Below, piece after piece: positions 1 through 9,230 of a stretch of 64,000 nucleotides of DNA; within the stretch, counting starts at the first letter, position 1, and every line of letters starts with the position of its first letter. This DNA comes from Xanthomonas translucens pv. cerealis (GTDB lineage Bacteria; Pseudomonadota; Gammaproteobacteria; Xanthomonadales; Xanthomonadaceae): assembly GCF_006838285.1 (NCBI RefSeq), contig NZ_CP038228.1, forward strand, positions 4,526,001-4,590,000. Reading direction: 5' to 3'. Both the position numbers and the translations under genes were made by a program. The notes under the pieces were generated by a model. The model did no database searches. It was not told the DNA's origin and saw only the letters and a list, made by a program, of their open reading frames with translations.

Positions 1-378
1 TTGAACGCGCGCGATGCCTGTCAGCCTGGCGACGTGGTGTCGATTCGCTGCGGCAGCCTGCAGGTACCGCCAAAGCAGGCCGCAGCGATGCGCCAGCCGG
101 GCCGCTACGTGACCCTGGCGGTCAGCGACCAGGGCGAGGGTATGTCCGAGGACACCAAGTCGCGGCTGTTCGAGGCCTATTTCACCACCAAGCCCGAAGG
201 CAAGGGCACCGGCCTGGGCCTGGCGCAGGTCTACGGCCTGGTGCGCCAGGCCGGCGGCTTCGTCGATGTGGATTCCGAACTGGGGTGCGGCACCACCATC
301 ACCCTGGCGTTTCCGTACGTCGCCGAAGCACCGCCGGGCGAGGCCAGCGGCAGCGCCGCCCTGCCGGCGCCGGCCTGA
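1..378 (+). CDS. Histidine kinase, C-terminal ATPase fragment (cut by window edge)
   Basis: Only the last 125 residues of a sensor histidine kinase are present. Visible are the N box (NARDA at the very start), the G1 box (DQGEGM near residue 50) and the G2 box (GKGTGLGLA near residue 72), which form the HATPase_c ATP-binding fold. The protein ends about 45 residues after the G2 box with an Ala/Pro-rich tail, so no receiver domain follows. The TTG at base 1 is not a start because it lies within the N box; the gene begins upstream of the window. Sensor domains and the partner regulator are out of view. Confidence 0.9.
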   Translation: MNARDACQPGDVVSIRCGSLQVPPKQAAAMRQPGRYVTLAVSDQGEGMSEDTKSRLFEAYFTTKPEGKGTGLGLAQVYGLVRQAGGFVDVDSELGCGTTITLAFPYVAEAPPGEASGSAALPAPA

Positions 379-905
379 GCCGCGCAGCGGCGTGCCGCGC
401 GCTGCAACGGCGCCGATCCCGCGTCGCTGCGGCATGCGCCCTGTTGCGCCGCGTGCACGCCAGCATTGGGGTAACTGCAACTGCAACGGCGCCGCGGCTT
501 CGGCATCTGCGTCGCAACCGATCGGATCGGGGTTGCGTGTTGTCTTCGCGTGCGATCGCGCGGCAGGGCATGGCGTCTTGCAGTTGAGGTAACGCCACAT
601 CTGCATGTGCCGGCCGCTGCCTGCAATGCCGGTGCCTGCAGCGATTGCCGTGTGCACGCCGCTGCATTGCCACATGGCTGAACGAACCTGCCTGCGCCTG
701 TGGCGCCGCCTGCCTGGCCATCTTCGCGAAAGCTTACTATTAGAGGTTTACAGTGGCGGCAGTATTTTGCCCGCCCGACAGGAGAGAACGTGGGTACCAG
801 TGGCAATCACAGCAAGACGGCGCCGGTAGTGGCGCCAGGGTTCGTCGCGCCGCGCGCAGATGCGTCGTCGCGTCGTTGCGCCGTCCGACGAGGCTGGCGG
901 AACGC
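379..905. other. Non-coding gap before opgH
   Basis: These 527 bases between the kinase fragment and opgH hold no convincing gene; the short open frames have low-complexity Arg/Ala-rich translations. The opgH promoter is expected here. A relatively AT-rich stretch at about 732-775 is the most likely promoter area, but I see no clear -35/-10 pair. Confidence 0.5.
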
Positions 906-2837
906 ATGAGCATGGTCGCCCCCACATCGACCCTGCCCGATTCCGCTGTCCTCGATGCCGGCCATGCGGTGCTGCCGCCGGAGGCGCCGTTGCCGATGCC
1001 GGTGCAATCGCTGCGCCAGGGAAAACTGCGCAACAAGCGCCTGCCCAGCACCCCGCCCGGCATGTTCTGGCGGCGGCTGTACGTGTTCGGCAGCACTGCG
1101 CTGATGACCGCCTACGCCAGCGTGCTGATCGGCAAGGTGTTGCTGATCGGCGGGGTCAGCGTGCTCGAAGGCTGCCTGATGGCCTTGTTCATCCCCTTGT
1201 TCGCGTGGATCGCGTTCTCGTTCGTCAGCGCGCTGGCCGGATTCGTGACCCTGGTGTTCGGCGGCGGGCGCAAGCTGGGCATCGACCCGGACGTGCCGCT
1301 GCCCAGCGTGCGCAGCCGCACCGCGTTGCTGATGCCCACTTACAACGAGGATCCGCACCGGCTGATGGCCGGATTGCAGGCGATCTACGAATCGGTCGAG
1401 GCCACCGGGCAGATCGCGCACTTCGACTTCTTCATCCTCAGCGACACCACCCGTGCCGCGGTCGGCACCGAGGAAGAGCAGGTCTACGCCGACCTGGTCG
1501 AACGCACCGGCGGCCACGGCCGCATCTACTACCGGCGCCGCGCCGACAACGCCGAGCGCAAGGCCGGCAACATCGCCGACTGGGTGCGCCGGTTCGGCGC
1601 CGCCTATCCGCAGATGCTGATCCTGGACGCCGACAGCCTGATGACCGGCGACACCATCGTGCGCCTGGTCGCGGGGATGGAGGCCAATCCCGATGTCGGC
1701 CTGATCCAGACCCTGCCGGAAGTGGTCAACGGCAACAGCGTGTTCGCACGCATGCAGCAGTTCGGCGGCCGTGTCTACGGCCCGGTGATCGCCTATGGCG
1801 TGGCCTGGTGGCATGGCGCGGAGAGCAATTATTGGGGCCACAACGCGGTGATCCGTACCCAGGCCTTCGCCGAACAGGCCGGCCTGCCGGCGCTGCCGGG
1901 GCGCAAGCCGTTCGGCGGCCACGTGCTCAGCCACGATTTCGTCGAGGCCGCGCTGATGCGCCGCGGCGGCTGGGCCACGCACATGGTGCCGTACCTGCAG
2001 GGCAGCTACGAGGAAGGCCCACCGACGCTGACCGACCTGCTGGTGCGCGACCGCCGCTGGTGCCAGGGCAACCTGCAGCACTCCAAGGTGGTCTTCGCGC
2101 GCGGCCTGCACTGGATCAGCCGCATGCACATGATGATCGGCATCGGCCATTACTTCACCGCGCCGATGTGGGGCTTGCTGATGCTGATCGGCATCGCGAT
2201 CCCGCTGCAGAGCGACGGCTTCGACTTGGTCGCCAAGGTGGTGTCCCCGTTCTCGCCGGCGCGCTATTGGCACCAGCAGGATTCGACCCGCGTGTTCTGG
2301 GTGTTCGCGGTGACCATGTTCGTGCTGCTGGCGCCGAAGGTGCTGGGTTACTTCGCGATGCTGCTCAAGCCGCAGGAGCGACGCGGCTGCGGCGGTGCGC
2401 TGCGCGCGCTGCTGAGCATGCTGCTGGAGACGGTGCTGGCGGCGCTGATGGCGCCGGTGGTGATGTACGTGCAGTCGCGCGGCGTGGCCGAAGTGCTGGC
2501 CGGCAAGGACTCGGGCTGGGACGCGCAGCAGCGCGACGATGGCCGCCTGTCGTGGCTGGCGTTGGCGCGCAGCTATGGCGGGCTCAGCGCGTTCGGCTTG
2601 CTGATGGGCGGGATGGCCTATGTGGTGTCGCCGTCGCTGGCGGCGTGGATGGCGCCGGTGGTGATCGGCATGGCGCTGGCGATTCCGGTGGTGGCGCTGA
2701 GTTCCTCGCGTGCGGCCGGGCTTTGGCTGCGCCAGCTGCGCATCCTGGCCATCCCCGAAGAGCAGCCGCCGCCGGCCGTACTGCTGCGCGCGGGCGAATT
2801 GCGCCGCGCCGCCGCCGCGCGCCGCGTCACTGGCTGA
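906..2837 (+). CDS. opgH: Glucans biosynthesis glucosyltransferase H (OpgH/MdoH, formerly HrpM)
   Basis: An inner-membrane family 2 glycosyltransferase that polymerises the beta-glucan backbone of osmoregulated periplasmic glucans from UDP-glucose. The sequence shows an N-terminal membrane segment pair, then the GT2 core: LMPTYNED, the metal-binding LDADS, HDFVEA, and the processivity motif RRWCQGN. Several more membrane helices fill the C-terminal third. The 643-residue length fits the short Xanthomonas form rather than the roughly 850-residue E. coli one. I chose the ATG at 906 because upstream in-frame sequence is low-complexity. opgG is not adjacent. In Xanthomonas the orthologue (hrpM) is needed for virulence. 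Confidence 0.95.
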   Translation: MSMVAPTSTLPDSAVLDAGHAVLPPEAPLPMPVQSLRQGKLRNKRLPSTPPGMFWRRLYVFGSTALMTAYASVLIGKVLLIGGVSVLEGCLMALFIPLFAWIAFSFVSALAGFVTLVFGGGRKLGIDPDVPLPSVRSRTALLMPTYNEDPHRLMAGLQAIYESVEATGQIAHFDFFILSDTTRAAVGTEEEQVYADLVERTGGHGRIYYRRRADNAERKAGNIADWVRRFGAAYPQMLILDADSLMTGDTIVRLVAGMEANPDVGLIQTLPEVVNGNSVFARMQQFGGRVYGPVIAYGVAWWHGAESNYWGHNAVIRTQAFAEQAGLPALPGRKPFGGHVLSHDFVEAALMRRGGWATHMVPYLQGSYEEGPPTLTDLLVRDRRWCQGNLQHSKVVFARGLHWISRMHMMIGIGHYFTAPMWGLLMLIGIAIPLQSDGFDLVAKVVSPFSPARYWHQQDSTRVFWVFAVTMFVLLAPKVLGYFAMLLKPQERRGCGGALRALLSMLLETVLAALMAPVVMYVQSRGVAEVLAGKDSGWDAQQRDDGRLSWLALARSYGGLSAFGLLMGGMAYVVSPSLAAWMAPVVIGMALAIPVVALSSSRAAGLWLRQLRILAIPEEQPPPAVLLRAGELRRAAAARRVTG

Positions 2838-2881
2838 CGCGGCAGGCATAATGCGCCCCATCTCGATGGGGGACTGCGCGC

Positions 2882-3547
2882 ATGCTGGAAACAGTGGAAC
2901 ACGAAACCGCCGCTTCGCCGGCGTGGACCGTCTTGTGGTTGCACGGACTCGGTGCCGACGGCCACGACTTCGCGCCGCTGGTGCCGGAGTTGCTGCGACC
3001 GGACTGGCCGGCCTTGCGCTTCGTGTTCCCGCATGCGCCGGTGCGTGCGGTGACGATCAACAATGGCGTGCGCATGCGCGCCTGGTACGACATCGTCAGC
3101 CCGGATTTCTCCAACCGCGCCGACAGCGCCGGCGTTGCCGCCTCGGTCGCCCAGCTCGAGGCATTGATCGCGCGCGAGCACGTGCGCGGGGTGCCCGCCG
3201 AGCGTCTGTTGCTGGCCGGGTTCTCGCAGGGCGGGGCGATCACGCTGGCGACGGGACTGCGCCGCGAACGGCCGCTGGCCGGGCTGATCGCCTTGTCCAC
3301 CTATCTGCCGGAGGTGGCCGAGGTGGCCCGCTGGCATGCGCCGGCGGCGTTGTCGCAGCCGCTATTCATGGCCCACGGGCAGGGCGATCCGGTGATCCCG
3401 TACGCCTATGCCGAGCAGACCGCACAGGCGCTGCAGGCGCTGGGCATGCCGCTGCAGTGGCAGCGCTATCCGATGGCGCACCAGGTCTGCGCCGAGGAGA
3501 TCGCCGATCTGCGCGACTGGATGAGCGCGCGCTTCGCCGCTGGCTGA
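2882..3547 (+). CDS. Alpha/beta hydrolase, carboxylesterase/phospholipase family
   Basis: A 221-residue cytosolic serine hydrolase of the acyl-protein thioesterase/carboxylesterase type. It has the oxyanion region HGLGADGHDF near residue 20, the nucleophile elbow GFSQGG with Ser115, an acid-loop motif GQGDPVIP and a late His in MAHQVC, so the triad appears complete. The length is normal for the family (about 220). It begins 44 bases after opgH; a CATAAT at 2846-2851 could be its own -10. No signal peptide is seen. The natural substrate cannot be told from sequence. Confidence 0.88.
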   Translation: MLETVEHETAASPAWTVLWLHGLGADGHDFAPLVPELLRPDWPALRFVFPHAPVRAVTINNGVRMRAWYDIVSPDFSNRADSAGVAASVAQLEALIAREHVRGVPAERLLLAGFSQGGAITLATGLRRERPLAGLIALSTYLPEVAEVARWHAPAALSQPLFMAHGQGDPVIPYAYAEQTAQALQALGMPLQWQRYPMAHQVCAEEIADLRDWMSARFAAG

Positions 3548-3675
3548 GCCGCGGCGAAGCGCATCGCCGGATGGGCGCACTCCGCGGCGACAGCCGATGC
3601 GGCGCCGATGACGGCCCGCCGGCAGCGGGGCTACTATGCGGCGAGACCGCGCTCCAGCCCACTGAGGTGACGTAC

Positions 3676-4404
3676 GTGAAGGTGGTGATCGCCGACGACG
3701 AACCCCTGGCGCGCGAGCGCCTGCGTGCGTTGCTGGCCGAACACCCCGGCGTCGAGGTGCTGGCCGAGGCCGGCAATGGCCTGGAGGCGCTGCGCGCCTG
3801 CGCCGACCTCCACCCGGACCTGGTGTTGCTGGACATCGCCATGCCCGGCATCGATGGCCTGGAGACGGCGCGCCACCTGGCCAGCTTCGAGCCGCGTCCG
3901 GCGGTGGTGTTCTGCACCGCCTACGACGCGCACGCGCTGTCCGCGTTCGAGGCCGCGGCGATCGACTACCTGATGAAACCGGTGCGCGCCGAGCGGCTGG
4001 CGGCGGCGCTGGAACGCGCGCGCACCTTCATGGCCGGGCGCGGCAGCGCCACGGCGCTCCCGTCGCAGCAACGCCGCAGCCACCTGTGCGCGCGCCTGCG
4101 CGGCAGCCTGCGGCTGATCCCGGTCGACGACATCCACTATCTGCAGGCCGAGGAAAAATACGTGGTGGTGCACCATGCGCGCGGCGAGGATCTGATCGAA
4201 GAGTCGCTGAAGTCGCTGGAAGAGGAATTCGCCGAACGCTTCGTGCGCATCCACCGCAACTGCCTGGTCGCGCGCCACGAACTTGTCGAACTGCGACGCC
4301 TCGGCGAAGGCCAGGTGCATGCGGTCCTGCGCCACGGCAAGCAGCCGCTGGAGGTGAGCCGGCGCTGCGTGGCGCAGCTGCGGCAGGAGATCCGCCATCG
4401 TTGA
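3676..4404 (+). CDS. LytTR response regulator, AlgR-like
   Basis: A 242-residue response regulator. The N-terminal receiver has the acidic pair D7/D8, the phospho-acceptor D53 in LLDIAMPG and the conserved Lys in DYLMKPV. The C-terminal half (from about residue 135) is a LytTR DNA-binding domain (DDIHYLQAEEKYV, RIHRNCLVAR). The GTG at 3676 is preceded by a good Shine-Dalgarno (GAGGTGA at 3664-3670). It sits directly before hemC, the same linkage as algR-hemC in Pseudomonas. An AlgZ/FimS-type kinase is not next to it; the gene upstream is an esterase. Confidence 0.9.
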   Translation: MKVVIADDEPLARERLRALLAEHPGVEVLAEAGNGLEALRACADLHPDLVLLDIAMPGIDGLETARHLASFEPRPAVVFCTAYDAHALSAFEAAAIDYLMKPVRAERLAAALERARTFMAGRGSATALPSQQRRSHLCARLRGSLRLIPVDDIHYLQAEEKYVVVHHARGEDLIEESLKSLEEEFAERFVRIHRNCLVARHELVELRRLGEGQVHAVLRHGKQPLEVSRRCVAQLRQEIRHR

Positions 4405-4541
4405 AGGCCGCGATTGGGGACTCGGCATGGGGAGCCGTTCGGCGTTGCGATTTGCGTTGACCGGGCGTGCGCCTGTGCAAAGGCGGCGATTGGCAGCCGT
4501 GGTCGGCCTTTGCGCCAGCGGCCGGTGGCGGCGCTTTCCGC

Positions 4542-4547
4542 GATAAT
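4542..4547 (+). promoter_or_regulatory. -10-like GATAAT for hemC (leaderless type)
   Basis: GATAAT lies exactly 6 bases before the hemC ATG, so transcription would begin at or very near the A of the start codon. No Shine-Dalgarno could fit. The -35 is not clear. Confidence 0.5.
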
Positions 4548-4553
4548 GGGCCG

Positions 4554-5477
4554 ATGAAGATCCTGCGCATCGCTACCCGCAAGAGTCCGCTTGCCCTTTG
4601 GCAGAGCGAACACGTCGCCGCCCGCCTGCGCCAGGCGCATCCGCAGCTGGACGTGGTGCTGGTGCCGATGAGCACCCGCGGCGATGAGGTACTGGACCGC
4701 TCGCTGGCGGCGATCGGCGGCAAGGGCCTGTTCCTGAAGGAGCTGGAGCTGGCGATGCTGCGCGGCGATGCCGATTGCGCGGTGCATTCGCTGAAGGACG
4801 TGCCGATGGAACTGGACCCGCCGTTCGTACTGCCGGCGATCCTGGTCCGCGCCGACCCGGCCGATGCGCTGGTCTCCAATCTCTATGCGTCTTTGGAGGC
4901 GCTGCCGCTGGGTGCGCGCGTGGGCACCTCCTCGCTGCGCCGGCAGGCGCAACTGCGCGCGCGGCGCCCGGACCTGCAACTGCTGGACCTGCGTGGCAAC
5001 GTCAACACGCGCCTGGCCAAGCTCGACAACGGCGGCTACGACGGCATCGTGCTTGCCTGCGCCGGCCTGCAGCGGCTGGGCCTGGAAGCGCGCATCACCC
5101 AGCGCCTGCAGGCGCCGGACTGGTTGCCGGCGCCCGCGCAGGGCGCCATCGCGGTGGAATGCCGCGGCGACGACGCGGCGGCGCTGGGCCTGTTCGCCGC
5201 GCTCGACGATGCGTCCACCCGCCGCTGCGTGGAGGCCGAGCGGGCGATGAACCGTGCGCTGCACGGCAGCTGCCACGTGCCGGTGGCCGCGTTCGCGCAA
5301 TGGCAGGGCGAAGACCTGCTGCTGCAGGGCATGGTCGGCGGGGTCGCCGACGGTCGCCTGGTGCGCGCCGATGCGCAGCGTCCGGCACATGATCCTGGGG
5401 CGCTGGGCCAGGCCGTGGCCGAGGCGCTGCTCGGCGCCGGTGCGCGCGAGCTACTGGATCTGCACCTGCCGGCTTGA
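4554..5477 (+). CDS. hemC: Porphobilinogen deaminase (hydroxymethylbilane synthase)
   Basis: Condenses four porphobilinogen molecules to hydroxymethylbilane in haem/sirohaem synthesis; cytosolic. The 307 residues match the family. The N-terminus ([13 protein letters not shown]) and [11 protein letters not shown] are typical. The dipyrromethane cofactor-attaching Cys is C240 in HGSCHVPVA. hemD does not follow, since the next gene is on the other strand. Start set at the ATG at 4554, just after a GATAAT hexamer, rather than upstream low-complexity sequence. Confidence 0.96.
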   Translation: MKILRIATRKSPLALWQSEHVAARLRQAHPQLDVVLVPMSTRGDEVLDRSLAAIGGKGLFLKELELAMLRGDADCAVHSLKDVPMELDPPFVLPAILVRADPADALVSNLYASLEALPLGARVGTSSLRRQAQLRARRPDLQLLDLRGNVNTRLAKLDNGGYDGIVLACAGLQRLGLEARITQRLQAPDWLPAPAQGAIAVECRGDDAAALGLFAALDDASTRRCVEAERAMNRALHGSCHVPVAAFAQWQGEDLLLQGMVGGVADGRLVRADAQRPAHDPGALGQAVAEALLGAGARELLDLHLPA

Positions 5478-5618
5478 GCGGATCGGAGCCCGCGCGCGCC
5501 CGATCCGGGCACGCGGAGATATAGAGGCTGCTCCTACGAAAGCCGTGGTCGGCTGAAACGCCGGGTCGCACGCGCGGGATGGTCCGCGCATGCAGTTTCC
5601 GATTCCCGATTCCCAGCC

Positions 5619-6407
5619 CTACTTGAACTTGTAGACCACATTCATCGTCGTCAGCGTATCGGTCTTCTTCTTGTCGTCGCTGACATCGCTGTTGTGACGC
5701 GCCTGCCAGCCGGCCTTCAGCGCCAGCCGCGAGTTCATGCTGACCGAGATGCCCAGGTCGTCCTGCGCGAAGGTGTTGTACGAACCGGACTCGACCAGCA
5801 GGGTATTGACCAGCTCGGTGTTGGTGGTCAGGCCGTACTTGAAGTCGACCAGGCCGCGGCCGATCAGGCCGGTTTCGGTGCGGTCCTCGTCCACGTCGTG
5901 GGCGCGGCGTACGCCGGGGCCGATCTGTACGTCGATGCTTTTGCGGTCGCCGTCCATGATCCGCGTGCCGTAGCCGATGCCGATCGTGGCCAGCCGGTCG
6001 TAGGTGGCGAAATCGTCGCGCTCGTAGCGCAGCGAGGCGGTCAGCTGGCGGTGTTCGCCCAGCTGCAGCGCGCTGCCGGCGCTGCCGGTATAGCGGTTGG
6101 AGGTGGTCTGGCGCACGCGCTCGGTGCTGCCGTCGTCGTTGGTGTTGGTGTACTCGGCGCTGGCGCGCAGCGCGAACAGGTCGATGCTGTGGATCCAGTC
6201 GCCATCCAGATACTGGCCCTTGAGCCGGCCGTTGAAGCTTTCGTTGGAGCTGTTGCCGCGCGAAGAGGCGAAGCCCAGCTCGCCGGAGCCGCTCCACGGT
6301 GAACTGCCCGGTTCCGCCGGCGGGGCGGGCACGTCGGCGGCGCAGGCCGCGGAGGTGTACAGCAGCAGCAAGGTGATCGCGGATAGTGCGGTGGCGCGGC
6401 GGGGCAT
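5619..6407 (-). CDS. DUF481 outer-membrane beta-barrel protein (YdiY-like)
   Basis: A 262-residue protein with a cleavable signal peptide (MPRRATALSAITLLLLYTSA, ending near ACAAD) and alternating beta-strand pattern ending in VVYKFK, an aromatic/basic terminus suited to outer-membrane insertion. The family (DUF481, salt-induced outer membrane protein in E. coli) has no firmly assigned biochemical function. A good ribosome site (GGAGAG) precedes the ATG. A TATGAT and an adjacent LacI-family operator-like palindrome (6451-6464) sit about 45-65 bases upstream, suggesting regulated expression. It converges with hemC. Confidence 0.85.
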   Translation of the reverse strand: MPRRATALSAITLLLLYTSAACAADVPAPPAEPGSSPWSGSGELGFASSRGNSSNESFNGRLKGQYLDGDWIHSIDLFALRASAEYTNTNDDGSTERVRQTTSNRYTGSAGSALQLGEHRQLTASLRYERDDFATYDRLATIGIGYGTRIMDGDRKSIDVQIGPGVRRAHDVDEDRTETGLIGRGLVDFKYGLTTNTELVNTLLVESGSYNTFAQDDLGISVSMNSRLALKAGWQARHNSDVSDDKKKTDTLTTMNVVYKFK

Positions 6408-6450
6408 GGCTTTACTCTCCGGTTGAGGACGCAGCCTTCGGCTAACGAAA

Positions 6451-6464
6451 TGGAAACGATTTCA
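6451..6464 (-). promoter_or_regulatory. LacI/GalR-family operator-like palindrome upstream of the DUF481 gene
   Basis: On the minus strand the site reads TGAAATCGTTTCCA. It fits the LacI/GalR-type consensus TGWAARCGYTWNCA at 13 of 14 positions, including the central CG. It lies immediately downstream of a TATGAT (6466-6471), which would place it over the transcription start, the usual position for repression. No LacI-family gene is in the window. The call is by pattern only. Confidence 0.45.
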
Positions 6465-6591
6465 TCATACCGGATCCACATGATCTCCCGGCCGCTGCCA
6501 GGCTCCGGCTTCATCGCCGGTTCGGGGGCGCCGCCGCGCTCCGGAGCGAACGCACGCCGGGCCGCGGCGCGTTTTCCGCCGCGGACTCAGA

Positions 6592-6597
6592 CATAAT
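6592..6597 (+). promoter_or_regulatory. -10-like CATAAT for the YafY-type regulator (leaderless type)
   Basis: CATAAT lies 7 bases before the ATG at 6605, leaving no space for a ribosome-binding site. Confidence 0.45.
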
Positions 6598-6604
6598 CGG
6601 CGCC

Positions 6605-7576
6605 ATGGACCGCTACGAACGCATCAATGCTCTGCACCGGCTGCTCAAGTCCGCCCGCTACCCGGTGACGGTGGCGCGCCTGCAGGACGAATTGAGTTGT
6701 TCCCGCGCCACCGTCTACCGCGACCTGGCGTTCCTGCGCGATGCGCTGATGGCCCCGGTCGAAGGCGACGGCGAGGCCGGGTTTCGCTACGAAACCGGCG
6801 AGAGCGATCGCTTCGAACTGCCCGGGCTGTGGCTCAGTTCCGAGGAACTGCACGCGCTGCTGGCCTCGCAGCAATTGCTGGCGCGCACCGGCGGCGGGGT
6901 GCTGTCCTCGGTGCTGGCGCCGTTGCAGCAGCGCATCGAGAGCCTGCTGGCGGCACAGGCCGGGGCCACCCACTGGCCGGTGGAGCGGGTGCGGGTGATC
7001 CCGCACCGCGGCCGCAAGCTCGACGAAGCCAGCTTCCGCACCGTCGCCTCGGCGGTGCTGGAGCGCAAGCGGCTGTCGTTCGACTACCGCGCGCGCTCCA
7101 CCGACGAATCGACCAAGCGCACTGTGTCTCCACAGCGCATCACCCACTACCGCGACAACTGGTACCTGGATGCCTGGGACCATGGCCGCGATGCGGTACG
7201 CAGCTTCGCGGTGGACCGCATCAACCATGCGCGGCTGCTCGATCAGGTGGCGCAGGACGTGGCCGACGAGGAACTGGACTCGCAGCTGGCGGCCAGCTAC
7301 GGGATCTTCTCCGGCGCGCCCAAGGGCTGGGCGACGATCGTGTTCAGTCCCAAGGCGGCGCGCTGGGTCGCCGACGAACACTGGCATTCCAAGCAGCAGG
7401 GGCGCTTCCTGGCCGACGGCCGCTACGAACTGAAGGTGCCGTACAGCGTCTCGCGCGAGCTGCTGATGGACGTGCTGCATTACGGTTCGGATGCCGAGAT
7501 TGTCGAGCCGCGCTCGCTGCGTGAACAGGCCAAAGCGCTGCTGTCGCTGGCGTTGAGCAATTACAGCGACGACTGA
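6605..7576 (+). CDS. YafY-family transcriptional regulator, HTH plus WYL domain
   Basis: A 323-residue regulator. Residues 1-60 form an HTH_11/DeoR-like winged helix (DRYERINALHRLLK, SCSRATVYRDLAFL). The middle and C-terminal parts form a WYL domain, with the namesake motif in DNWYLDAWD, followed by a WCX-type C-terminal extension. WYL proteins bind small ligands or nucleic acid and regulate varied targets, including DNA damage and defence genes. No defence genes are nearby. It is divergent from the DUF481 gene, and it converges with an HxlR-type gene. Confidence 0.9.
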   Translation: MDRYERINALHRLLKSARYPVTVARLQDELSCSRATVYRDLAFLRDALMAPVEGDGEAGFRYETGESDRFELPGLWLSSEELHALLASQQLLARTGGGVLSSVLAPLQQRIESLLAAQAGATHWPVERVRVIPHRGRKLDEASFRTVASAVLERKRLSFDYRARSTDESTKRTVSPQRITHYRDNWYLDAWDHGRDAVRSFAVDRINHARLLDQVAQDVADEELDSQLAASYGIFSGAPKGWATIVFSPKAARWVADEHWHSKQQGRFLADGRYELKVPYSVSRELLMDVLHYGSDAEIVEPRSLREQAKALLSLALSNYSDD

Positions 7577-7604
7577 GGCGTTGCGATCGGGCGTGAAGCC
7601 GCTT

Positions 7605-8057
7605 CTACACAACATCCGGCGGTGCGCTGCCGCTGCTGAGGATGGCACCGATATTGGTCTCGATCCAATCCACCAGCGCCTGCACATGCAGCGCTGCGTC
7701 CTCGCCCAGCGGGGTCAGCGCGTATTCCACGTGCGGTGGCACCACCGGGTAGGCGGTGCGCTGCACCAAGCCGTCCGCTTCCAGCGCCTGGAGGCTCTGC
7801 GACAGCATCTTCTCGCTGACCCCTTCGAGCGTGCGGCGCAGGTCGCCGAAGCGGTGCGTGCCCTTGCGCAAGGCCACCAGCACCAGCACGCCCCAGCGGC
7901 TGGTCACATGGCTGAGGACGGCGCGCGAAGGGCAGTGCTGCGCGAACACCTGGCCCCGTGTCGGATCTGCGGCGGGAGCGGGCGGCGAAGCGCAGAGGAT
8001 GTCGGAGGGAACGGTGGCCAAGCGGTGCACCTGTCTGGGACGGACCGGCCCGATCAT
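7605..8057 (-). CDS. HxlR-family winged-helix transcriptional regulator
   Basis: A 150-residue protein whose core (about residues 42-135) is a typical HxlR domain: CPSRAVLSHVTSRWGVLVL, the recognition segment GVSEKMLSQSLQALEADG, and the wing VEYALTPLGE. HxlR proteins often sense redox, aldehyde or quinone stress, in many cases via an N-terminal Cys, and C42 here sits in the usual place. The N-terminal 40 residues are atypical, so the true start may be later than the ATG used. The neighbouring target gene is not obvious; it runs toward the YafY-type gene. Confidence 0.85.
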   Translation of the reverse strand: MIGPVRPRQVHRLATVPSDILCASPPAPAADPTRGQVFAQHCPSRAVLSHVTSRWGVLVLVALRKGTHRFGDLRRTLEGVSEKMLSQSLQALEADGLVQRTAYPVVPPHVEYALTPLGEDAALHVQALVDWIETNIGAILSSGSAPPDVV

Positions 8058-8131
8058 ACGTGGGCCGGCTTGCGCTTCGCTGAGCGGCAGGTGATCGGCG
8101 CTGCAACCTATTCGGGGATTGACGACACGCC

Positions 8132-8716
8132 TCAGGGCTTGCTCGGCACTTCGAAACCGAGCTTGCCGACCTGGGCGCGGTGCTGCGCCACGCGCTTGAG
8201 TTTGTCTACATTGATCCCGTAGTCGCGGTCCAGCTTGTCTACTAGTTCGCGGTATTGCTTGTGATCCATGTCCGGCTTGCGCGCGAATATCCAGGCCAGG
8301 TCGCGGCCGGGATAGTCGATCAGCGCCCAGGAATAGTCCGGCGCCACCTCGAGGATGCGGTACTTGGTCGGGACCACGGCGAAGAACCAGGTGGTCCAGC
8401 GGCGGTTGCCGGTGCCGTCCTTGACCGTGGCGCGCGAGGTCACTTCCTTGAGCGGCTCGTCGAAGCCTTCACGGTACTGGTAGCGCACGCCGATCTTGCC
8501 GTCTTCCTTGAGTGTGTACTCGTCGCTGCTGGCGACATGGCCGCGTTCGGCGAAATAAGGCACGTGCGCGATCACGTACCAGCGGCCCATGAAGCGCTGC
8601 AGGTCGATCGGCGGCGGCTGCGAGGGTTCTTGCTCCGGGGACTTCGCGCGCGCCGCCGGCAGGGGAACGGCCATGCCGAGCAGCAGCACGGAGGCGAACA
8701 GGGAAAACAGGCGCAT
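8132..8716 (-). CDS. blc: Lipocalin family protein (Blc-like)
   Basis: A 194-residue secreted lipocalin. The first 24 residues are a signal peptide without a clear lipobox, so unlike E. coli Blc it may be soluble in the periplasm. The lipocalin signature G-x-W is in RFMGRWYVIA, and the later YSWALIDYPGRDLAWIFAR matches the bacterial lipocalin core. The family binds fatty acids or lysophospholipids and is linked to envelope stress. A TTGACA on the minus strand at 8772-8777 is a candidate -35 some 55 bases upstream of the start. Confidence 0.88.
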   Translation of the reverse strand: MRLFSLFASVLLLGMAVPLPAARAKSPEQEPSQPPPIDLQRFMGRWYVIAHVPYFAERGHVASSDEYTLKEDGKIGVRYQYREGFDEPLKEVTSRATVKDGTGNRRWTTWFFAVVPTKYRILEVAPDYSWALIDYPGRDLAWIFARKPDMDHKQYRELVDKLDRDYGINVDKLKRVAQHRAQVGKLGFEVPSKP

Positions 8717-8848
8717 AGGGCAGGAATCCGGGGCTTGAAGAAATACGCTACCCAGTATCGGGCGAAAGTCATGTCAATAGTGGGTCGCAGTCGTTGAGAT
8801 GGCCGCGCGGCAGGCTGCGCGCCTCAGCCCTGCTCCGGAGTCGCCGCC

Positions 8849-9154
8849 ATGCCGATCGCCCGTTCCTCCCGCCGCGCTCACGCGCCGCACCCCGGCCTGC
8901 GCCGCCTGGTGCGGCAGGCGCTGCTCGCCGGCCTGGCCCTGGTCGTGGTATGGCCAGCCGCGCGCGGCTATAGCGAATGGCTGGGATGGCGGCCGTTGTG
9001 GCTGCTGGGCATGCCGCTGAGCGCATGGTGGGCGTTGCATCGATTTCCGCTGCCGCTGTGGCCGTTGCGCCGGATCCTGGCGCGGGTACGGCCACGGGTG
9101 CAGGCGCGGCGCCGACGGCGTGCGCCGGCATGGCGATTCACCCGCGCGGCCTGA
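8849..9154 (+). CDS. Small membrane protein of unknown function
   Basis: A possible 101-residue protein. It has a basic N-terminus, one or two hydrophobic segments (about residues 24-42 and 50-62) and a very Arg-rich tail. I do not recognise it. The hydrophobic pattern and low-ambiguity frame favour a real gene over a shadow, but there is no homology-like motif. It lies between the lipocalin (divergent) and an S9 peptidase gene. Confidence 0.5.
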   Translation: MPIARSSRRAHAPHPGLRRLVRQALLAGLALVVVWPAARGYSEWLGWRPLWLLGMPLSAWWALHRFPLPLWPLRRILARVRPRVQARRRRRAPAWRFTRAA

Positions 9155-9230
9155 CCTTCGGCAGGGGATGGCCGCGGCCCTGCATGCTACGGTTCCGGGC
9201 TGTTCCTCCACCACCCCCTGGACCTGACCC

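Noticed and set aside
379..905. Small open frames between the kinase fragment and opgH
   Set aside because: Overlapping frames on both strands have Arg/Ala-rich low-complexity translations and no ribosome sites.
807..2861. 684-codon open frame antisense to opgH
   Set aside because: The translation is His/Arg/Gln-rich with no domain, a typical high-GC shadow of the true gene.
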